In this document: positions 58,671-64,000 of the stretch, in pieces | Layout of the letters: every line of letters begins with the position of its first letter | Numbering within the stretch: the stretch's first letter is position 1 | From: Ceratotherium simum simum | Taxonomy: Eukaryota; Chordata; Mammalia; Perissodactyla; Rhinocerotidae | DNA length: 64,000 bases | Direction of reading: 5' to 3' | Assembly: GCF_000283155.1 (NCBI RefSeq) | Contig: NW_004454178.1 | Location: 3,052,909-3,116,908, forward strand | Notes under the pieces: model-generated | What the model saw: only the letters and a program-made list of their open reading frames with translations | Database searches by the model: none | Told to the model about the DNA's origin: nothing | Translations under genes and position numbers: made by a program

Positions 58671-60589
58671 GTAAAGGGAGACTTTTCTTCCAGCTCTAAG
58701 CTGAAAGATTTTGGATACACACGATTTGTATGGGGAAAGCCAGTGAGGCTAAATTTGAGAAAAATTCTGCCTTATGTTCTCTAGTTTCTTTAAGAAACAC
58801 AAATAGGAAACTAAATGCTTATCTAGGGCTTATCAATGTGCTGGATTATAAAAGTACGCAGTTCAATCTTTGACAGACTTGGATGAAAGGAAACCTCCAG
58901 TTGGATGAGAATGGATTGTTTACCAAGCAATTGAAAATGAGTCAATGATTTTTCCCCTTGGGGAGATGTTTTGAAAAAATAGATTTTTATTTTCCTTTCC
59001 AGTCTCTTAAGAATATTATAAAATGTTATTTTATAATGTGATGTGCAGATACACTTAAAAGATCTTCAATAAAATATGTTGGATGTTAATATTTATATAA
59101 GAAAATTTGCCTTTGAGTTTAAATAAAACTCACTGTTATAATATTGATATCCTATAAATGATTCAAATGCACAATTAATGACCCAGGTTTATCCAGAAAT
59201 GATACAGGAAATAACAGAAAAACCGGGGGTGGGGTAAGAAACAGCTTTTAACATCCACTGTACTACCCATGTAACTGCCTACACGTACTTAAATGCACTT
59301 GGCTATGCATATTAAGAGGCTACTGCTTGAAGAAATTCTGAGTCATGAAATTCTTCTTGAGATATAAGAATATAACTTATAGTTTATGGTATTAAATAGT
59401 AAGTCACATGCTATCTAGTTACAAAAAAATTTAGAAGAATAAGAAAGTATCTCTCAAGACCTTCTCTTAAGTAGTAAAATAACAACCATCTTTCTCTATT
59501 TACGACAGCTACAGTGCACTGTGATGAATGTACCTTTTGAATGACCAACAGGTCAAGAATGCCTTGCCATAGCTTTACTTTGATGGCCTTGGTAACAAGG
59601 CACAACTGATGACACATCTCTAATCCACATCTAACAGGCATAGATATGAAATGACTTTTCTTGAAGTATAAAAAAACAACAGCCTTGCATTCTTTCAAGC
59701 TTTACCTTATCTGAAAGCTTTAGCATGGCTCTAGGACAATGCCAATTTATAATTCTATGAGTCTATTTCAGAAGTCAGCTCTATACAGCTTTATTTAGGG
59801 AATTTTTTTCAGGATGACTTTATCTAATTACATTCTTTAAATTCTTCCCATTTTTTTTTTCCTGCCATAAAGTTACCAGTATAGGAGCTAGTGGGGATTA
59901 GAAGGGCTATCTATAGTTAGTGAGATATCTGAAGCCTGTTAATTCTATTTTAAAGATAACACTGATCACACAGATAATCACCTCTGTCAATCTATGCGTT
60001 TAGGTGAGAAGATGAATGATAGATATGTTGTTGCTTAAAACAGCTGTTCCATTGAGATTGGATGATTATTTCTACATTAAAGTGAACTGCTGGCCAGGGA
60101 TTGTATATCAACGGTCTTACAGTCATTACTGAGTATTAGAACACTGGTTTGGTTTTTTCTTTTGGAACCCCAGGAAAAATCGACAGCCTGCAATAGATCT
60201 AATTGACAGAATGGCTGTTTCCAGCTAACGGTTTGTTACATCAATGGACCTCATCCTGGCCTCAATTATAGACATCATCGTTTGTTGCAAAGGAAAGCCA
60301 CAACTAAAAGTGGAGAGTAAGGTGATGAAAAGTGAGTGGGGGGAAGGAGAGCTAAGCAGATTTCCACCCCTACTATAAAGCCGCAGATGCTGCTATCATT
60401 TTTATTCTAGCAAGTTACTCTCCTTTATCACTGTACCTGATACCGAAAACAAATATCATTATTTCTCATTGGTCTTATAAATTGATGGGATGGTTCAGCC
60501 ATAATTCTGTCATTCTCACTGATAGTTTACCTTCCTACAAGTGTGTTCATATAAATATTTATAGGAGTGCCCTTTTGACACAATTAGAG
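58671..60589. other. Repeat-poor stretch, no gene
   Basis: About 1.9 kb with no recognisable repeat. The 95-codon minus-strand frame at 59411-59698 has no known domain. The segment 59960-60320 has CAGCTG, TAATTG and CAATTATA cores close together and could be a conserved element. Confidence 0.45.
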
Positions 60590-60760
60590 CAAACCAATTT
60601 TACAAACCACAAAGCCCTACTATGTGCCATGCATGATGCTAAAGTGCAGGATACAAAAATAAATGTCACAGTTCACAATCTTCAATCTCAAGGAAACCTC
60701 AAGTAAATATGTAATTCCAGTATGGTATGATAAAGGAAATTAAAAAAGTGGATACTGGGA
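60590..60760 (-). repeat. L2 LINE 3'-end fragment
   Basis: 'aaagccctactatgtgccat', 'gatgctaaagtgcaggatac' and 'gtcacagttcacaatcttca' are the antisense L2 end. The 74-codon frame reads through it. Confidence 0.7.
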
Positions 60761-61249
60761 GCAGGGGGAGCCAAAGGAAGAAGCAAGCATTTTGCTTGAG
60801 TGGATGTGGGGAAAGTCTTACAGAAAAGTCCTGATCAAATCAAAGAACCCTTTTAAGCATTTAGATATCTAGGTTTTGAGTCCTTTAGAGTAAGTAAAGC
60901 AGAGTTCTGGAGGGCTGCTATTCTCCAGAGATTTAGGTTTTTGTTTATTCTGCTTATTGTAAGCCACCGGTAAGTAGACAAATTTGCATTGCTAATCATC
61001 TTCTTTCAAAACCTGCTGACAGTTTAGTGTTGTTGTGTATGAGATGTGCGAGTTAGTCGATTTTTAATGACTATTTGTTTACCTAGATTTGGGTAGAGCC
61101 AAGGGACCAGTCCTTGACTGGTGAGTCTATTAGGAAATTAGCATTTTTTCACATATGAAACTTAAAGATGGAGAGCTAACATACGACCTTGCATTGACGG
61201 CCTTAATAGATATGCAATGTACAAAATGATTTTTTTTAAAAAAGAGCAT
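60761..61249. other. Unique sequence, no gene
   Basis: Nothing identifiable. Confidence 0.45.
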
Positions 61250-61305
61250 TTCAATGTGTGGCACGTAGTAGGCACTCAAAATACAATTATTGAATGAATA
61301 AAATT
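61250..61305 (+). repeat. L2 LINE 3' terminus
   Basis: 'tgtggcacgtagtaggcact' and 'caaaatacaattattgaatg' form the sense L2 end. Confidence 0.7.
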
Positions 61306-62329
61306 ACACATGGTTACTTTGAAATGTGTGATGCATTTGGACAAGATAAAAACATAAATTTTGTTTTCAAATTACTTTTAACATAGAAAAGACAAAACTT
61401 TCTTTAGAGTAAAGTATTTCTCTTGCACTCTTTTCTTTTTAGGTCAAAGATGTCCAAGCTTCTTGAGGGACAAAGTATTAGGCTATGTGAAATTAGTGAT
61501 GAAATATGTATACCACAAAGAATAACTAATCTACACCTAGAGAAAGAATATCCTAATGATCCCAGAGCTATAAGAATTACAACTGAAAAAATAAAAAGTT
61601 GAAAATGCTCCTATCACCTGGAACTGAAAATAACATATGGCAAATGAAGGTTAGTGAAGTCAGAAATTTCTTAGACTGCTAAACACTGCTCATTGCCCAT
61701 ATTTCCCACTTATTTTACCCCCTTAAAAATATTCCTGGATAGTCTTTGATAAATACATCTGCAACAATCACAGAAAGGTAGTACAGAGCTTCCTCTCTTC
61801 CTACAAGCTTATTCAGTAACCTTCCTCCCTCTACCCCACAACCTCCATGGTTCCCATGACTACCCTCTTGCTTGGGGACTAGATTTACCTCTTTGGTCAC
61901 AAATTTCTCTGTCTTCCCACAATATTAGTTCCACTGTAGTTTTTCCAAGTTATGATAATTTTCTTCTCAAATTAATTATGTGTATAGAACTCTGCACTTT
62001 GAGCTTTGCCCTTATTTCTTGCCTTCTTGGCAAAAATAGATTAGATTTTGGAAATAGAAAAAGATCAGGTCAGATGAACTTGTTTTACTAATTTTGTCTT
62101 CCTCAACAAATGTGTCTTTACTCCTTACCACTGGTCATTTTCATAATTTTACCTATCTTTGGTGTTTGAAGCTGTTCTACTTTTTGACAACTCATTTATC
62201 TATTGATTTTTCAGTTTCTTATTTGTGCTGATTAAAAATCCAATCAATTTCCTTCCAAAATTGTCATTTTGGATTTCAATAAATTGGATTAACATGTTTC
62301 AAATATGTTCACTTCTTTCAAATGACAAA
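61306..62329. other. Unique sequence, no gene
   Basis: About 1 kb without a gene or recognised repeat. The 61-codon minus-strand frame at 61715-61900 is unsupported. Confidence 0.45.
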
Positions 62330-62764
62330 CTTCCATTATCCAAGTTACTATTATCTCTTGCTTAGACTTCTGCAATGAAATAACCAGTATTTCCACTTCA
62401 ACTTTTGCTTCTCTATACTTCTGTACTCCATTTTCCATGCAGAAATGTTATGCCTGTTTCTCTGTGTATCCACCCATCCATCCATCCGCCAGCCCACTTA
62501 CCCACCCATCCATTCATCTGTTCATCCATTCATCCATCCATCCATCTATTTCAGTATATGATTGATAGAGTTTGCTAGTCCTTTTTCTCATCCAGAAGCT
62601 TTACCAACAATACTCAATTCCTCTCAATTATTTGAAATTGCCTAACTTCTTCCTGCCTTGAGGCTTTCCACATTCTGTTACTTCTGTCTGGGACATGCAT
62701 TACTCTATTCTTTACTTTCAAATAAGCTGAAAGTGCACTAATTTTGAGTCTTTCTTCACCTTCT
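62330..62764 (+). repeat. L2 LINE fragment split by a (CCAT)n run
   Basis: 'ccattatccaagttactatt', 'ctcttgcttagacttctgca' and then, after the microsatellite, 'ttccacattctgttacttct', 'gtctgggacatgcattactc' follow the sense L2 order. Confidence 0.7.
62470..62548. repeat. (CCAT)n / (ATCC)n microsatellite
   Basis: About twenty imperfect 4-bp units interrupting the L2 relic. Confidence 0.95.
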
Positions 62765-63048
62765 AAACCAGCACTGTCCAATGAATATAACGTGAGTCAA
62801 AACTGCAAGCTGCATATGTAATTTAAAATTTTCTCATACCCACACTTAAATAAGTAACAAGAAATAGGTAAAATTAATTTTAGTAATATATGGGATTTTA
62901 ATATAATATATCAAAATTATTTTTAAATATGCAATTGATATAAGATTACTAACGAGATATTTTATATTCTTTTTTGTGTATTAAGCCTTCAAAATCCTGT
63001 GCATATTTTACAATTATGGCATATCTGGATTTTGACCAACAGGTCTCT
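62765..63048. mobile_element. hAT-type (Charlie group) non-autonomous element
   Basis: Starts 'accagcactgtccaatgaat', continuing 'gctgcatatgtaatttaaaa', 'aataggtaaaattaatttta', 'taacgagatattttatattc' and ending near 'catatctggattttgaccaa'. This is the well-known old element that begins CAGCGCTGTCCAATAGAA. The right terminus ('...attggacagcgcag') is missing, so the copy is truncated or rearranged there. Confidence 0.75.
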
Positions 63049-63689
63049 CTCTTTTGTAATAAAAGGATAAAAATAATTCTGAGTGGATATACATTAAATT
63101 TTAAAGGTATTTGTGAGTTGCATAAGGAATAGAGTGGTGTTAGACAGAGGGAGAGAAGACTGCCTTTCCTGTTCACAACTCAGTGCTTGCTTTTTTGTTT
63201 TTACAATGCATCTCATCTACTTCTTAAGTTAAAAAGACATTTCCATTTTGAAAATAATAATTATACCTGATTTAAAAGGGAAACTTTCCAAAAGTTAAAG
63301 ACCTATGAAGTATTGTAACTTCAGTGTCATTTGTGAATAAATTTCATATTTTGAAAGAGTACAGTAGTTAAATATATGTTGCTTTCTCTGTGCAATACAA
63401 AATAGAGCTTAATAATTATGCTTGAAGGCAAGTCATGCTTCATTTTCCAGTACTGAATGGTTCTTAAGAATTGGAAAGGAATTAGTCAATCAAAAACAGT
63501 TAAGCAAAGAGTGAATTCCTTTGAACTAGAAATACAATGTGCAGTGGACTATACCATCGCTTATTACCCATGTTCGGACACGTGGATCTTTCCTAGTCCT
63601 ATTTCAAGCATCTCAGGCATTTTGTTCTCACCTCTATATGATTAGCATCGTATCACATTATAAAGATTTGTTTGATTTCTGTTTTCTCC
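63049..63689. other. Unique sequence, no gene
   Basis: Nothing identifiable. The 62-codon frame at 63457-63645 is unsupported. Confidence 0.45.
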
Positions 63690-63790
63690 TTGCATTGTGA
63701 GCTCTTAATTCAAAGAACTGGTCCTGTTTATTTTGGTATCCCTAGCACCTAACACAATATCTGGCACATAACAGGTTAATCTAATTTGGA
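63690..63790 (+). repeat. L2 LINE 3' terminus
   Basis: 'tgcattgtgagctcttaatt', 'ttggtatccctagcacctaa' and 'atctggcacataacaggtta' are the sense L2 end. Confidence 0.8.
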
Positions 63791-64000
63791 GTGTGTGTCC
63801 ATGTGGTGTATTTTTACTGACTTTGAAAATAAGCAAGAAAATTTAGCAGTACAGTTCCATACATGCGCAAGTAATAATTTAAATTAAATGATTATACTTC
63901 ACAATTCACCTGGAATTCACCATATTTTTGTTATAAAAATATAATACATGCATACAGAAGCATGGCTAGAGAACAATTGCTCGGCACTGTAGATTCATGA

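Noticed and set aside
62470..62548. CRISPR-like or satellite array
   Set aside because: It is a simple 4-bp microsatellite with no spacers, in a mammalian context.

Overview
This is a stretch of nuclear DNA from a placental mammal, and almost certainly a perissodactyl, with horse or another Equus species the best guess. The diagnostic signal is seven short tRNA-derived SINEs of the ERE (equine repetitive element) type near 12.15, 18.78, 38.88, 41.51, 48.61, 51.67 and 54.30 kb. Each carries the GGCC(G/A)GCCCCGTGGCTTAGC-type head and a TTCGGATCCC B-box, and most have recognisable target-site duplications. A longer tRNA/RTE-type SINE at 32.44 kb fits the same lineage. Calls to repeat families rest on remembered consensus sequences, not on a library search, so family names are less certain than the presence of a repeat.

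I find no protein-coding gene, no convincing exon and no RNA gene. The longest open frames (142, 134, 113, 111 and 110 codons) lie in repeats, in one GC-rich patch, or in a decayed LINE, and none resembles a known protein. The window reads as AT-rich intergenic DNA, or the inside of a very large intron.

Layout. 0-10 kb: mostly unique AT-rich DNA with scattered MIR fragments and a long L2-like relic (about 7.96-9.06 kb). 10-20 kb: a complete Tigger-like DNA transposon (10,443-10,772), L1 pieces, the first two EREs, and an antisense L1 tail next to a MaLR-type solo LTR (15,802-16,434). 20-23 kb: an L1 tail, a GC-rich patch with three CTCF-like cores, a MIR and a palindromic TA/CA microsatellite. 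23-35 kb: largely unique DNA flanked by two sense L1 ORF2 fragments that are almost adjacent in L1 coordinates, plus the tRNA/RTE SINE. 35-44 kb: a retroviral solo LTR, two EREs, a heat-shock-element-like array at 39,705-39,737, and an ancient CR1/L3 LINE fossil. 44-54 kb: MIR and L2 relics, two EREs, and an unexplained 32-bp inverted repeat (49,310-49,712). 54-64 kb: the youngest-looking ERE, two long repeat-poor stretches that may hold conserved noncoding elements, L2 relics and a hAT-type element.

Nothing here is a working multi-gene system. The observations most worth checking are the five-unit HSF-type site far from any visible gene, the CTCF-like cluster, the inverted repeat, the split-L1 arrangement, the CR1/L3 fossil and the structural variants among the EREs.
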